Origin: Propionicimonas paludicola
Lineage (GTDB): Bacteria; Actinomycetota; Actinomycetes; Propionibacteriales; Propionibacteriaceae
Length of the DNA: 64,000 nt
Assembly: GCF_002563675.1 (NCBI RefSeq)
Contig: NZ_PDJC01000001.1
Location: forward strand, 558,001-622,000
Reading direction: 5' to 3'
The translations under genes were made by a program, and so were the position numbers. The notes under the pieces were generated by a model. That model had not been told where the DNA came from, ran no database searches, and saw nothing but the letters and a program-made list of their open reading frames with translations. Shown here piece after piece: positions 48,269 through 57,852 of the stretch. The first letter of the stretch is position 1. Every line of letters starts with the position of its first letter.

Positions 48269-51058
48269 TCAGCTTCCCGACGTCGGCCCACCGACAAGCA
48301 GCTCAGCCAGCGTGATGGCCGACCGACCGCGCAGATCTGCCACCTGGTAGCGGCAGGAGAACCCGTCAGCCAGGACGATGGCATCCGGCCCGGCGGCCTC
48401 GATGGCCGGCAGCAGATGCAGTCCGGCGACCGCGACCGAGGTGTCGTAGTGGGTCATCCCGAAGTCTCCGGCCATTCCGCAGCAGCCCTCGATGGTGACC
48501 AGGCGGGCTCCGGTGCGGGCCAGCAGCGCGGCATCGGTGGCCCAGCCCAGCACCGCGGCATGGTGGCAATGCGGCTGAGCCACCACGGTGAGCCCGCTCA
48601 GGTCCGGCGGCGTCCAGTCGCTGGTGCTCAGGATCTCGGCCAGGGTGTGCACGCCGGCCGCAACCGCCTCCAGCCGGGGGTCGGCGATCAGGCTGGCAGC
48701 GTCGTGGCGCAGCGCGGCGATCTCGGACGGCTCCAAGCCAACGATCGGTACCCCAGCCGCGGCGATCGGATGCAGCACGTCCAGCGTGCGGCGGAGCGCT
48801 CTGGCCGCGCGCCGGCGCTGCCCGGTGCTGATCAGCGCGACCCCGGCGTCCACCCGGCGGCGCACCAGCAACGGGGTCAGCCCGGCCTGACCCAGGACCT
48901 GGGTCAGCGCAACGAGCTGCTCAGCCTCGGCCGCATCGGTGAATGGGTCGATCCAGATCGCCACCGGGCGCGGCACCGTGCTCAGCTCGGTCCGGTCCAC
49001 GAACGGCAGTCCCACTCTGCGGTGCGCCGGACGACGGCTGAACCGAGGCAGCCGGCGGCGGTGGTCGACCCCGGCGACCGCAGCCACCAGGCGACGCAGT
49101 CCAGACGCGGCCAGGGTGGCATTGGCCAAGTCGGGAAGTCCGGGGAGCGAGCCGATCAGCCCGGCCCAGGTCTGCAGCCGGCCCAGGCTGTAGTGCACCC
49201 GTGGCCGCAGCCGGCCGCGGAAGGCCTCGTCCAGCACCTGCGACTTGGCAGCGGCCAGATCGGTGCCGGTCGGGCACTCGCTGACGCAGGCCTTGCAGGA
49301 CAGGCAGAGTTCAAGGGCCTCGGCGACCTCGGCCGAGCGCCAGTCGGGCGCGATCAGCTCACCGTCGATCAGTTCCTGCAGCACCCGAGCCCTGCCCCGG
49401 GTCGAGTCCTGCTCGGCCCCGGTGGCCTGGTAGGACGGGCACATGGCACCGTCCGGCGTCAGACACTTGCCGACCCCGGTGCAACGGTGCGCCTGCTCGA
49501 CGAACTCCGGACGCAGCCGCGGCAGCCGCGAGGCTTCGGCCCGCGGTCGGCGCAGGTCCAGATCGAGCGGACGCGGCTCGACCAACACTCCGGGGTTCAG
49601 CAGGTTGTTCGGGTCGAAGATCTGCTTGACGGCGGCGAACAGGTTCAGCGCCGCGGGGGAGTACTGCCGGGCCAACAACTCTGAGCGCGCCCGGCCGTCC
49701 CCGTGCTCTCCGGAGGCCGATCCGCCGAACTCGGCTGCCAGATCGGCGGCCTCCTCGACGAAGCGTCGATAGCCGGCCACCCCGTCCGGGCTGCTCAGCG
49801 CGAAGTCGATCCGGACGTGCAGGCAGCCCTCACCGAAGTGTCCGTACGGCACCCCGTGCAGGCCGTGCGCGGCTAGCAGCCGCTCGAAGGCACGCAGGTA
49901 ACCCCCCAACGCGGCCACCGGAACTGCCGCGTCCTCCCAGCCGGCATGGGACGGACGCGCCCCGCTGATCGCGGCCAGCCCGGCGGCGTCCGCGCGGAGC
50001 CGCCAGAGCCCATCGGCCTGCCGGGGATCGGTGATCGGGCTCCCGGCAAGCCCGTGCACCGCCCGGCTCAGCGACTGGGCTCGCTCCTGGAGCTCGGCGG
50101 GGTCGTCCCCGGCCAGCTCGACCAGCAGCCAGCCGTCGCCCGGCGGCAGTGGCAACCCGGGGCCGAGCCGGTCCCCGGCAGCCTGCAGCAGCCGCCGGTC
50201 GAGCCCTTCGATCGCGGTCGGGCCGAAGCCGGTCACCAGTGCGGCGTCGTCGGCCGCTGCAGCCATGTCCGGGTAGCCGATCGGGACCAGGGTGGTCAGC
50301 CTCGGCACGGGCACCAGCCGGAGCCGGGCACCCAGCACCACGGCCAGAGTGCCCTCCGAGCCGGCCAGGAAGCGGGCCACGTTGAAGCCGTTCTCCGGTA
50401 GCAGGTGCTCCAGTGCGTATCCGGAGACCTGCCGGGAGAACCTCCCGAACTCGGTGCGGATCAGGCCGAGGTTGGCCGCTACCAGCTGCTGCAGGGCGTC
50501 CAGGATCGGTGAGTGCGGCTGTCCGGCCCCCAGGCTGAGCCGATCGCCGGTGCCGGTGATCACTTCCAGGCCGAGCAGGTTGTCACTGGTGCGTCCGTAG
50601 CCCAGCGCGCGGGCTCCACAGGCGTTGTTGCCGATCATCCCGCCGATCGTGCAGCGGTCGATGGTGGACGGATCCGGCCCGAGTCGCAGTCCGTGCCGTC
50701 CGGCCGCGGCGTTGAGGCGTCCGCCGACCACGCCGGGCTCGACGATGGCGGCTCGTCCGCTGGGATCCAGATGGGTGATCCGGGTGAGCTTCGAGCAGTC
50801 GATCACCAGGCCGGTTCCGATCGCGTTGCCAGCGATCGAGGTGCCCGATCCTCGGCTGGTGATCGCGATTCGGGCATCGAGGGCGGCCCGGGTGAGCCGG
50901 GCGAGTTCGTCCACCGACGTCGGACGGGCCACAGCGGCCGGGATCACTCGATACAGGGAGGCGTCGCCCCCATAGAGGGCTCGGGTCAGCGTGGTCCGAT
51001 CGAGGTCGAACCCTTGGGCAGCCAGCCGGTCCAGGGCAGTGTTCGCTCCGGCCGGCAC
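48269..51058 (-). CDS. FAD-binding and (4Fe-4S) oxidoreductase, D-2-hydroxyacid dehydrogenase (YdiJ/Dld type)
   Basis: 929 aa from GTG 51058, 4 nt after the MarR stop. Residues 1-500: FAD-linked oxidase (SRGSGTSIAGNAIGTGLVID, PGVVGGRLN, GGMIGNNACGARALGYGRT, and the C-terminal cap ending NPGVLVEPRP). Residues 520-600: ferredoxin-type cluster ligands C526, C532, C540 and C585, C588, C591, C595. Residues about 690-929: cysteine-rich CCG domains (EGCCGMAGDFGM). YdiJ relatives oxidise D-lactate or D-2-hydroxyglutarate and pass electrons to the respiratory chain. The MarR gene in front suggests inducible expression, perhaps by the hydroxyacid. Confidence 0.9.
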   Translation of the reverse strand: MPAGANTALDRLAAQGFDLDRTTLTRALYGGDASLYRVIPAAVARPTSVDELARLTRAALDARIAITSRGSGTSIAGNAIGTGLVIDCSKLTRITHLDPSGRAAIVEPGVVGGRLNAAAGRHGLRLGPDPSTIDRCTIGGMIGNNACGARALGYGRTSDNLLGLEVITGTGDRLSLGAGQPHSPILDALQQLVAANLGLIRTEFGRFSRQVSGYALEHLLPENGFNVARFLAGSEGTLAVVLGARLRLVPVPRLTTLVPIGYPDMAAAADDAALVTGFGPTAIEGLDRRLLQAAGDRLGPGLPLPPGDGWLLVELAGDDPAELQERAQSLSRAVHGLAGSPITDPRQADGLWRLRADAAGLAAISGARPSHAGWEDAAVPVAALGGYLRAFERLLAAHGLHGVPYGHFGEGCLHVRIDFALSSPDGVAGYRRFVEEAADLAAEFGGSASGEHGDGRARSELLARQYSPAALNLFAAVKQIFDPNNLLNPGVLVEPRPLDLDLRRPRAEASRLPRLRPEFVEQAHRCTGVGKCLTPDGAMCPSYQATGAEQDSTRGRARVLQELIDGELIAPDWRSAEVAEALELCLSCKACVSECPTGTDLAAAKSQVLDEAFRGRLRPRVHYSLGRLQTWAGLIGSLPGLPDLANATLAASGLRRLVAAVAGVDHRRRLPRFSRRPAHRRVGLPFVDRTELSTVPRPVAIWIDPFTDAAEAEQLVALTQVLGQAGLTPLLVRRRVDAGVALISTGQRRRAARALRRTLDVLHPIAAAGVPIVGLEPSEIAALRHDAASLIADPRLEAVAAGVHTLAEILSTSDWTPPDLSGLTVVAQPHCHHAAVLGWATDAALLARTGARLVTIEGCCGMAGDFGMTHYDTSVAVAGLHLLPAIEAAGPDAIVLADGFSCRYQVADLRGRSAITLAELLVGGPTSGS

Positions 51059-51062
51059 GTCC

Positions 51063-51521
51063 TCAGTCTGTCACGCTGAGTACGGCCTGCATGGCGCGAC
51101 CGAGCGCAGTGAAGTCGGCCTTCGAGACCGGGTCGACCAGAATCCGACGGACCGACTCGACATGGTAAGGAGCAGCCTCGACCAACAGCGCGTAGCCGGC
51201 CTGGGTCATGTTCGCGATCACGCCGCGCCGATCGGACGGGCAGGACAGCCGACTGATCAGGCCTTTTGTCTCCATCCGCGCCACCGTGTGGGTCAGCCGG
51301 GAACGGGACTGCCGGACCCGGGACGCCAGATCGGACATCCGCAACTGGTGGTCGGGGGACTCCGACAGGTGCACCAGAATCTCGTACTCGCCCAGATCCA
51401 GGCCGAACTGACGCAGCTCCGCGTCGAGTACTTCGGTGATCTTGGCCACGCCGTTCAGGTAGAGCCGCCAAATCCGCTGCTGGTCCTCGCTGAGCCAGCG
51501 CGGGACGATCTCGGTTGCCAT
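51063..51521 (-). CDS. MarR-family transcriptional regulator
   Basis: 152 aa from ATG 51521 (GTG 51527 is possible). Winged-helix MarR signature: LRMSDLASRVRQSRSRLTHTVARMETKGLISR ... DRRGVIANMT, residues about 55-105. It is followed by the FAD/FeS oxidoreductase 4 nt on, so the two are co-transcribed and the regulator probably controls that enzyme and itself. A TTGTACC-GGTTTCAA partial dyad at about 51540-51554 lies just upstream. It is divergent from the acyl-CoA synthetase gene, which it may also control. Confidence 0.92.
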   Translation of the reverse strand: MATEIVPRWLSEDQQRIWRLYLNGVAKITEVLDAELRQFGLDLGEYEILVHLSESPDHQLRMSDLASRVRQSRSRLTHTVARMETKGLISRLSCPSDRRGVIANMTQAGYALLVEAAPYHVESVRRILVDPVSKADFTALGRAMQAVLSVTD

Positions 51522-51539
51522 AAGCACATTCTCTCAAAC

Positions 51540-51554
51540 TTGTACCGGTTTCAA
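51540..51554. promoter_or_regulatory. Possible MarR operator
   Basis: Imperfect dyad TTGTACC / GGTTTCAA between the MarR gene and the divergent acyl-CoA synthetase gene. Weak, positional support only. Confidence 0.35.
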
Positions 51555-51638
51555 CAAACCTAGCGCAGTCGGCAACCGGTCCGCTGCGGCGACCCACCGT
51601 GAATCCCACCAATCAGTGAACCGGGCCGGTAGCTTGCC

Positions 51639-51666
51639 TTGTCCGGAGCGCCACCCGCTCTAGACT
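51639..51666 (+). promoter_or_regulatory. Promoter of acyl-CoA synthetase gene
   Basis: -35 TTGTCC (51639-51644), 16-nt spacer, -10 TAGACT (51661-51666); start of transcription near 51673, then GAGGGG before ATG 51703. Confidence 0.5.
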
Positions 51667-51702
51667 GCCATGACGAGTCCAAGGGCGGATGAGGGGATTT
51701 TC

Positions 51703-53550
51703 ATGATCGACGTCGCTGCAACCTTGCGGGAGGCGCCGCAATCAGTAGGAGCGATGCTCCGGTGGCGAGCAGCCAAGACGCCTGCCAAGGAGGCGTTCCG
51801 CTACCCAGGTCCGAACGGTGACTGGCTGTCTATCGACTGGGCGGAGACCAGCAAGCGGGTGGACGAGTTCGCCGCCGGCCTGCTCGCCCTCGGGCTGCGT
51901 CCGGAGGAGCGGGTCTCGATCGTGGCGAACACCAGGATCGAGTGGATCCTGATCGACTACGCGATCAACACCGCTGGTGGCGCCACGACGACCATCTACC
52001 CGAACACCCAGGGCGACGACTTCACCTACATCGTGACCCACTCAGGCTCGGTGATTCTGGTCGCCGAGAACGCCGAGCAGCTGGCCAAGCTCGATGCGAA
52101 CCCGGAGGCGTCCGCAGGGGTACGCAATGTGATCCTCATCGACGGTCACGGCGACGGCGATCGAGTGCTCGACCTGGAGCAGCTCGCCGAGCGCGGCCGG
52201 ACGGCGCTGGTCGCCGACCCTGAGCTGGTGAACCGGTCGATCGGCGGCAGCGGCCTGGACACCTTGGCCACCCTGATCTACACCTCGGGCACCACCGGAC
52301 GTCCGAAGGGCGTCGAACTGACCAACCGCTGCTGGGTCTACCAGGCATTCGTCCTGGACCAGATGGAGATCATCTCCGACAGCGACCTGCAGTACCTGTG
52401 GCTGCCGTTGTCCCACGTGTTCGGCAAGGACCTGCTCACCATTCAGCTGGCGATCGGCTTCAGCACGGCCGTGGACGGCCGGATCGACCAGATCGTGCCC
52501 GGCCTGGGTGCGGTGCATCCGACCTTCATGTGCGGGGCTCCGCGCATCTTCGAGAAGGTCCGCGCTGCGGTGATGCTGTCCTCGCCGCGCAGCGGGATCA
52601 AGGGCCGAATCGCCCGCTGGGCGTTCTCGGTCGGACGTTCGTCCCGGGAGGACCGGCTGGCCGGCCGGGAACTGCCGCCGGTGCAGCGTTTCGCCTACTC
52701 CGTGGCGGATCACTTGGTGTTCAGCAAGCTCAAGGAGCGGATGGGCGGCAACATCAGCTTCTTCATCTCGGGCTCGGCCAAGCTGAACTCGCAGGTGCAG
52801 TCCTGGTTCTACTCGGCCGGCCTGGTCGTGGCCGAGGGCTACGGCCTTACTGAGACCGGCGCGGTCAGCTGCGTGAACCTGCCGCTGCCGCCGCGGTTCG
52901 GGACGGTCGGCCCGGCCCTGCCCGGCACTGAGGTCAAGATCGCCGAGGACGGCGAGATCCTGATCAAGGGACCGGCGGTGATGCGCGGCTATCACAACGA
53001 TCCCGAGCGTACCGCCGAGGTCCTGGTGGACGGCTGGTTCCACACCGGTGACATCGGTGAGTTCGACGCCGACGGCTTCTTGAAGATCACCGATCGCAAG
53101 AAGGACCTGATGAAGACCTCCGGCGGCAAGTACGTCGCCCCGGCCAAGGTCGAGGGCGTGATTGCGGCCACCATTCCCTATGTGTCCCAGGTGGTCGCCG
53201 TGGGCGATGGCCGCAAGTACATCTCGGCGCTGCTCACCATGGATCGGGACAACCTGGCCAAGTGGGCCGCCCGCAAGGGATTGTCCGACATCTCCTACGA
53301 GACGCTCACCCAGCATCCGGAGTTGCGGCGCACCCTGGAGCGCTTCATCAACTCGGCCAACGCCAAGCTGGAGCGCTGGGAGACGGTCAAGCGGTTCGCG
53401 GTCCTGCCATCGGAGTTCAGCATGGACGACGGCGGCATGACGCCGAACATGAAGGTGCGGCGCAAGGTGATCACCGACCGCTACGCCGACGTGGTCGAGT
53501 CGCTCTACGACTCCGACGAGCCTGAGTACCTCGATCCTGACGCGAGGTGA
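51703..53550 (+). CDS. fadD: Long-chain-fatty-acid-CoA ligase (AMP-forming, FadD15-like)
   Basis: 615 aa from ATG 51703, chosen for GAGGGG and because the in-frame ATG 51670 lies before the predicted start of transcription. AMP-binding P-loop LIYTSGTTGRPKGVEL, the GYGLTETGAVS adenylate motif, DGWFHTGDIGEFDADGFL, and the hinge KDLMKTSGGKYVAP. Cytoplasmic or membrane-associated enzyme that activates long-chain fatty acids with ATP and CoA, close in length and motifs to mycobacterial FadD15. Its stop overlaps the start of a thioesterase gene (GTGA), so acyl-CoA making and acyl-CoA hydrolysis are made together. Confidence 0.94.
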   Translation: MIDVAATLREAPQSVGAMLRWRAAKTPAKEAFRYPGPNGDWLSIDWAETSKRVDEFAAGLLALGLRPEERVSIVANTRIEWILIDYAINTAGGATTTIYPNTQGDDFTYIVTHSGSVILVAENAEQLAKLDANPEASAGVRNVILIDGHGDGDRVLDLEQLAERGRTALVADPELVNRSIGGSGLDTLATLIYTSGTTGRPKGVELTNRCWVYQAFVLDQMEIISDSDLQYLWLPLSHVFGKDLLTIQLAIGFSTAVDGRIDQIVPGLGAVHPTFMCGAPRIFEKVRAAVMLSSPRSGIKGRIARWAFSVGRSSREDRLAGRELPPVQRFAYSVADHLVFSKLKERMGGNISFFISGSAKLNSQVQSWFYSAGLVVAEGYGLTETGAVSCVNLPLPPRFGTVGPALPGTEVKIAEDGEILIKGPAVMRGYHNDPERTAEVLVDGWFHTGDIGEFDADGFLKITDRKKDLMKTSGGKYVAPAKVEGVIAATIPYVSQVVAVGDGRKYISALLTMDRDNLAKWAARKGLSDISYETLTQHPELRRTLERFINSANAKLERWETVKRFAVLPSEFSMDDGGMTPNMKVRRKVITDRYADVVESLYDSDEPEYLDPDAR

Positions 53551-54410
53551 GCTTCGACAGTTCGGTTCCGCTGCGCTGGGTGGACGTTGATGCCCAAGGC
53601 CACGTCAACAACGCCCTGATCGCGGACTACCTGCAGGAAGCCCGGGTCGATTGGCTGCAGTCCGGCGCCAACGCGCATCTGCTCGGCGACGCCACCATGG
53701 TGGTCTCCCATCAGGTCGAGTACCTCGGTCCGGTCTTCTTCTCCACGACGCCGCTGCGGGTCAGCCTGGACGTCGGAGTGGTCGGTGCGGCTCGCTTCGT
53801 CCTGGGCTATCAGGTGTTCCAGGACGAGCGACTGGTATCCCGGGCTCGCAGCACTCTGTGCCTGTACGACTATCGGGCGGCCCGGATTCGACGGATGACC
53901 GGTGCCGAGCGGGAGTGGTTCGCCGCCCAGTCCGTGGCCCTCGAGCCGTTCCGGGCGATCGACGGCTGGCGGGTGGGTCCGGACGCCTCCGAACACACCT
54001 TCACCGTGCGGTGGTCCGATCAGGACGCCTACCGCCACGTGAACAACGTCCGAGTCTTCGACTACTTCGCCGAGGCCAGGGTGCGACTGACCCCCGAGCC
54101 GGGACCGGATCGGATGACCCAGGCCGCCGCCGAGCAGCTCACCTGGATGGTGGCCCGGCAGGACGTCGACTATCTCGGCCAGATCGTCCAGCGCCCCGAG
54201 CCCTATCGGGTGCGCACCGCGGTCGCGAAGCTCGGCCGCACGTCGGCCACGCTGGTCGCCGAAGTGCAGGACCCGCTCGATGATCGCGTGCTGGCAAGGG
54301 CGCATACCGTCCTGGTCAGCGGCGACGTGAGTGGACGTCCGGTTCCACTGCCGAAGGTGATGCACGACTCGGCAGCGGCCTGGCCGGCGGTTCGCGCGGT
54401 TCGCGCCTAG
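53547..54410 (+). CDS. Acyl-CoA thioesterase, double hotdog
   Basis: 287 aa from GTG 53547, overlapping the synthetase stop. Two 4HBT-like hotdog domains in one chain: domain 1 has VDVDAQGHVNNALIADYLQEARVDWL, domain 2 has SDQDAYRHVNNVRVFDYFAEARV. Both retain the D-x-x-x-HVNN active-site core. It hydrolyses acyl-CoA to free acid and CoA. Pairing with an acyl-CoA synthetase can tune CoA pools or recycle acyl chains. Its stop overlaps the end of pyrC by 4 bases on the opposite strand. Confidence 0.9.
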   Translation: MSFDSSVPLRWVDVDAQGHVNNALIADYLQEARVDWLQSGANAHLLGDATMVVSHQVEYLGPVFFSTTPLRVSLDVGVVGAARFVLGYQVFQDERLVSRARSTLCLYDYRAARIRRMTGAEREWFAAQSVALEPFRAIDGWRVGPDASEHTFTVRWSDQDAYRHVNNVRVFDYFAEARVRLTPEPGPDRMTQAAAEQLTWMVARQDVDYLGQIVQRPEPYRVRTAVAKLGRTSATLVAEVQDPLDDRVLARAHTVLVSGDVSGRPVPLPKVMHDSAAAWPAVRAVRA

Positions 54411-55675
54411 CGGGAGTAGGTCTGCCGGCCCCGCCAGTAGGTGGCCACCACCGGGTCGGGCAAGTCCCGTCCGTGGTACGGGTTGTTCCGGGACCGTGAC
54501 TTGGACGCCGCGGCATCAACAGCGGCCCGGGCGGTCGGGTCGACCAGGACCAGGTTGGCCGGCTCACCGATCGCCAGCGGACGGCCCTGGCCGGGCACCT
54601 GGCCGAGCGCGGCCGGAGTGGACGACATCCGCTGCACCAGCGTCGGCCAGTCCATCCGTCCGGTGTTGATCATCACCTCGATCACCACGGCCAGCGCCTG
54701 CTCGAGGCCGAGCATGCCGGGCAGGGCGATGTCGAAGGGGTGGTCCTTGTCCTGACGGGCGTGCGGGGCATGGTCGGTGCCGACCACGTCGATGGTGCCG
54801 TCGGCCAGCGCCTCCCGGATCGCCTCCACGTGTTCGGAGGTGCGCAGCGGCGGGTTCACCTTGAAGGTGGTGTCGTAGGACGCGACCAGCGGGGTGTCCA
54901 GCAGCAGGTGGTGCGGAGTGGCCTCTGCGGTCACCTTCACCCCGCGCTTCTTGGCCCAACGGATGATCTCGACGCTCTCGGCGGTTGACACGTGGCACAC
55001 ATGCACCCGGGAGTCGGTGAGCGCGGCGAGTTCGACATCGCGGGCCACGATCACGCTCTCGGCCTGGGACGGCCAGCCGGGCAGGCCGAGTCGTCCGGAC
55101 CATTCGGACTCGTGGCAGCAGGCGGTCGAGCCGGCCAGCCGGGGATCCTGGGAGTGCTGGGCCACCATGCCGTCGAAGGCCTTGACGTAGGTGAGCGCTC
55201 GGCGCATCAGCAGCGAGTCGGAGACGCACTTGCCGTCGTCGGAGAAGACCCGCACCTTCGCCTTGGAGTCGGCCATCATGCCGAGCTCGGCGAGTTCCTC
55301 ACCGGCCAGCCCCTTGGTGACCGCGCCGACCACCTGCACCTGGCAGTGGCCCTCGCGCTCGCCGAGGGCGTGGACGTACTCGGCGGCCTCTGCGGTGTCG
55401 GTGACTGGACTGGTGTTGGCCATGGCGTGCACGCAGGTGAAGCCACCGCGGGCGGCGGCATCGGTGCCGGAGTCGACGGTCTCGGCGTCCTCGCGTCCGG
55501 GCTGGCGCAGGTGGGTGTGCAGGTCGACTAGACCCGGGATGGCCAGCAGCCCGGCGGCGTCGAACCGCTCCACGCCGGCCGGGGCACTGGCCGGGTCGGC
55601 GAGAACACCGTCCTTCAGGTAGAGATCGGTGATCGTCCCATCGGCCAGTCGGGCGCCGTTGATCAGCAGGCTCAC
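54407..55675 (-). CDS. pyrC: Dihydroorotase
   Basis: 422 aa from GTG 55675, overlapping the pyrB stop (GTGA). Zinc ligands H53 and H55 in [22 protein letters not shown] in the second metal site region, [17 protein letters not shown] and GTDHAPHA. This is the larger, class I (Bacillus/Aquifex type) dihydroorotase. It closes N-carbamoyl-L-aspartate to dihydroorotate, the third step of pyrimidine synthesis. Last of three coupled genes pyrR-pyrB-pyrC; carA/carB are not in the window. Confidence 0.96.
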   Translation of the reverse strand: MSLLINGARLADGTITDLYLKDGVLADPASAPAGVERFDAAGLLAIPGLVDLHTHLRQPGREDAETVDSGTDAAARGGFTCVHAMANTSPVTDTAEAAEYVHALGEREGHCQVQVVGAVTKGLAGEELAELGMMADSKAKVRVFSDDGKCVSDSLLMRRALTYVKAFDGMVAQHSQDPRLAGSTACCHESEWSGRLGLPGWPSQAESVIVARDVELAALTDSRVHVCHVSTAESVEIIRWAKKRGVKVTAEATPHHLLLDTPLVASYDTTFKVNPPLRTSEHVEAIREALADGTIDVVGTDHAPHARQDKDHPFDIALPGMLGLEQALAVVIEVMINTGRMDWPTLVQRMSSTPAALGQVPGQGRPLAIGEPANLVLVDPTARAAVDAAASKSRSRNNPYHGRDLPDPVVATYWRGRQTYSR

Positions 55676-56610
55676 CGCATCGCTCCTTCGTCAGAACCCA
55701 GTAGGTGGTACAGCACACTCATCCGGACCGCGACGCCGGAGGCGACCTGATCCAGGACCAGCGAGTTGGCCGCGTCGGCGGCGGCGCTGGAGATCTCGAC
55801 GCCGCGGTTCATCGGCCCGGGATGGCAGATGCCGGCTCCCGGCTTGAGCGCCCGCAGCCGTTCCTCGGTGAGGCCGTAGCCGGCGGTGTACTCGCGTTCG
55901 GTGGGGAAGTAGCCACCGGCCATCCGCTCGCGCTGGACCCGCAGCATCATCACGATGTCGGCCTCGGGCAGCACGGCGTCGAAGTCGCTGGTCACCTGGC
56001 AGCCCCAGTTCTCGACCCCGGTGGGCAGCAGGGTGGGCGGCGCGACCAGGACCACCTCGCCGCCGAGCAGGTTCTGCAGCAGGACGTTGCTGCGCACCAC
56101 CCGGGAGTGCAGCAGGTCGCCGACGATGGCGATCTTCTTCCCGGCGAAGCCCTCGCGACCGAGGCTGCGGAAGTGCTTGCGCATCGTGTAGGCGTCGAGC
56201 AGGGCTTGGGTGGGGTGCTCATGCTGGCCGTCGCCGGCGTTGACCACCTGGGCTCGGACCCAGCTGGCCACCTGGGCGGCAGCGCCGGAGGAGGGGTGTC
56301 GGATCACGAAGCAGTCCACGCCCATGGCGTCCAAGGTGAGCATGGTGTCGCGCAGCGACTCGCCCTTGCTGACGCTGGAGCCCTTGGCCGAGACGTTGAT
56401 GGTGTCGGCGGACAGCCACTTGCCGGCGATCTCGAAGCTGGTCCGGGTGCGGGTGGAATCCTCGAAGAAGATGTTCACGATGGTGCGGCCGCGCAATGCA
56501 GGCAGCTTCTTCACCGGACGGGACTGCACCTGCTGCATCTCTTCGGCGAGGTCGAGGATGGCATTCGCATCGGTTGCCGAGAGGTCGGCGCAGCCGAGGA
56601 GGTGGCGCAT
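55672..56610 (-). CDS. pyrB: Aspartate carbamoyltransferase catalytic subunit
   Basis: 312 aa from ATG 56610 with AAGGAG, its first base overlapping the pyrR stop (TGATG). Carbamoyl-phosphate loop [13 protein letters not shown], second loop [19 protein letters not shown], and the C-terminal GPMNRGVE aspartate site. Length fits the catalytic chain alone; no pyrI is present, as in most Gram-positive bacteria. It forms N-carbamoyl-aspartate and commits carbon to pyrimidines. Confidence 0.97.
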   Translation of the reverse strand: MRHLLGCADLSATDANAILDLAEEMQQVQSRPVKKLPALRGRTIVNIFFEDSTRTRTSFEIAGKWLSADTINVSAKGSSVSKGESLRDTMLTLDAMGVDCFVIRHPSSGAAAQVASWVRAQVVNAGDGQHEHPTQALLDAYTMRKHFRSLGREGFAGKKIAIVGDLLHSRVVRSNVLLQNLLGGEVVLVAPPTLLPTGVENWGCQVTSDFDAVLPEADIVMMLRVQRERMAGGYFPTEREYTAGYGLTEERLRALKPGAGICHPGPMNRGVEISSAAADAANSLVLDQVASGVAVRMSVLYHLLGSDEGAMR

Positions 56611-57185
56611 CAGGACTCCTTCCCGGTTCGGGTGATCGTGATGGCGTCGGTGCCGTCGAGCTCGGCCAGTTGTACGGCCACGCGCTCGTCATCGGCGGCC
56701 TGGATGGTGCGGCCCACGGTGTCGGCGGCGATCGGCAGCTCCCGGTGCCCCCGGTCGACCAGGACGGCCAGCCGGACGGCCCGCGGTCGGCCCAAATCGC
56801 GCAGGGCGTCGAAGGCGGCCCCGATGGTGCGTCCGGAGTAGAGGACGTCGTCCACCAGCACCACCACCGAGTCGTCGATCGAGCCGGGGATCGCCGTGCG
56901 CCCGGGGTTGCGGGTCGGGTTGGCCCGCAGGTCGTCGCGGTACATGGTGATGTCGAGTTCGCCCTGCCGGACCGGACGCCCCTCGACGCTCTCGATCAGT
57001 GCGGCCAGTCTCTTGGCCAGTGGGACCCCTCGGGTCGGAATGCCGAGCAGCACCAGATTCTCCGCGCCGTGGTTGGCTTCGAGGAGTTCGTGAGCCATTC
57101 GGGTCAATGCCCGAGCAACTTCCGACTCGTCGGCCACCACTCGGGAAAACTGGGGAGTCGGGGTGTCGGTTGCTGGATCAGCCAC
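56610..57185 (-). CDS. pyrR: Bifunctional pyr operon regulator / uracil phosphoribosyltransferase
   Basis: 191 aa from GTG 57185, with GAGGAG 7 nt upstream. PRTase motif [39 protein letters not shown]. PyrR senses UMP/UTP versus PRPP and binds the operon's own leader RNA; in mycobacteria this blocks translation start rather than causing attenuation. A small hairpin with a CCTGG loop region (57218-57239) lies in the leader, next to the ribosome site, and would fit the translational mode. First gene of the pyrRBC operon. Confidence 0.95.
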   Translation of the reverse strand: MADPATDTPTPQFSRVVADESEVARALTRMAHELLEANHGAENLVLLGIPTRGVPLAKRLAALIESVEGRPVRQGELDITMYRDDLRANPTRNPGRTAIPGSIDDSVVVLVDDVLYSGRTIGAAFDALRDLGRPRAVRLAVLVDRGHRELPIAADTVGRTIQAADDERVAVQLAELDGTDAITITRTGKES

Positions 57186-57217
57186 GCAGCGCTCCTCGGT
57201 CGTGAGCCGGGCGCCAT

Positions 57218-57250
57218 CTCGAGGCCACCAGGCTTCGAGCGGCCAATCTA
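57218..57250 (-). promoter_or_regulatory. pyr operon leader: -10 box and candidate PyrR-binding hairpin
   Basis: -10 TAGATT at 57245-57250, then a leader of about 55 nt. The hairpin CTCGA-AGCCTGGTGGCC-TCGAG (57218-57239) closes to inner GCC/GGC pairs around TGGT. PyrR of Bacillus recognises a loop with CC-G-GAGG; the match here is partial. It is 33 nt before GTG 57185 and about 20 nt before its ribosome site. Confidence 0.4.
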
Positions 57251-57774
57251 TCGGACCCAGCGACCGACCGCTGTCGCTGCCCGGTCTGTGTCGGTGCCGC
57301 GACTCTGCTTGTGCCAGTGCCGCCGCCCGACGTGTGGCGGTGGCACACACGGGCGAACCCGCGCGTGGTGGCCAGGTCAGCGTGGCGGAACCGTACTGCC
57401 CTGGCGGCCAAGCCGACGTCGGTTCCCGGTAGTGGAGGTCGGCGGCCGTAGAAGCCAGCAGGCCTCGACCACCGCTGGGCAGGCGGAGCGAGCGAGTATC
57501 AAGAGAAGGCAGTCGCCAGCGGACAGCCAGCCCCAGCGCCCAGGAGCTCTCAGCCACCAACCACCAGCGGCATCAGCAGGCAGGCCCCGCCCAGCGTCCA
57601 CCAGCGTCCATCGGCCACCCGCAGGTATCAGCGGGCGGGCAGACAGCCACCAGCAGGTGTCAGTGGGCAGCCGGTGGCCTAGGAGCTCTCAGCCGGCAGA
57701 TAGAGCCCAGCATCTAGTTGCAGCCACAACCGGTAGCCGGCGCCTGCCCGCCTGCGACGTGGTGGCTGCCCGAC

Positions 57775-57828
57775 GGTGCCGGCAGTTGTCCTGCTATCGC
57801 TGGTGCCGGCAGTTGTCCTGCTATCGCT
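57775..57828 (+). repeat. Exact 27-bp tandem duplication
   Basis: GGTGCCGGCAGTTGTCCTGC plus TATCGCT, twice, head to tail (57775-57801, 57802-57828), followed by a partial GCCATCGCTGGTGTCGCTATC copy. It ends 25 bp before the stop of the HNH protein on the opposite strand. Confidence 0.85.
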
Positions 57829-57852
57829 GCCATCGCTGGTGTCGCTATCCAG

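Larger units (their letters stand above)
57186..57852. other. Repeat-rich gene desert between pyrR and the HNH protein
   Basis: About 670 bases; apart from the pyrR leader I see no gene. It contains a GTGCCGCCGC / GCGGTGGCAC hairpin (57317-57346), the direct repeat AGGAGCTCTCAGCC at 57542-57555 and 57681-57694, degenerate CCAGCAGGTGTCAGTGGGC-like units at 57600-57680, and an exact 27-bp tandem duplication at 57775-57828. Open frames across it are translated repeats without start signals. Confidence 0.65.

Noticed and set aside
57186-57560. N-terminal extension of pyrR back to 57560
   Set aside because: The added residues are low-complexity, and GAGGAG stands correctly before GTG 57185, which gives the family's normal length.
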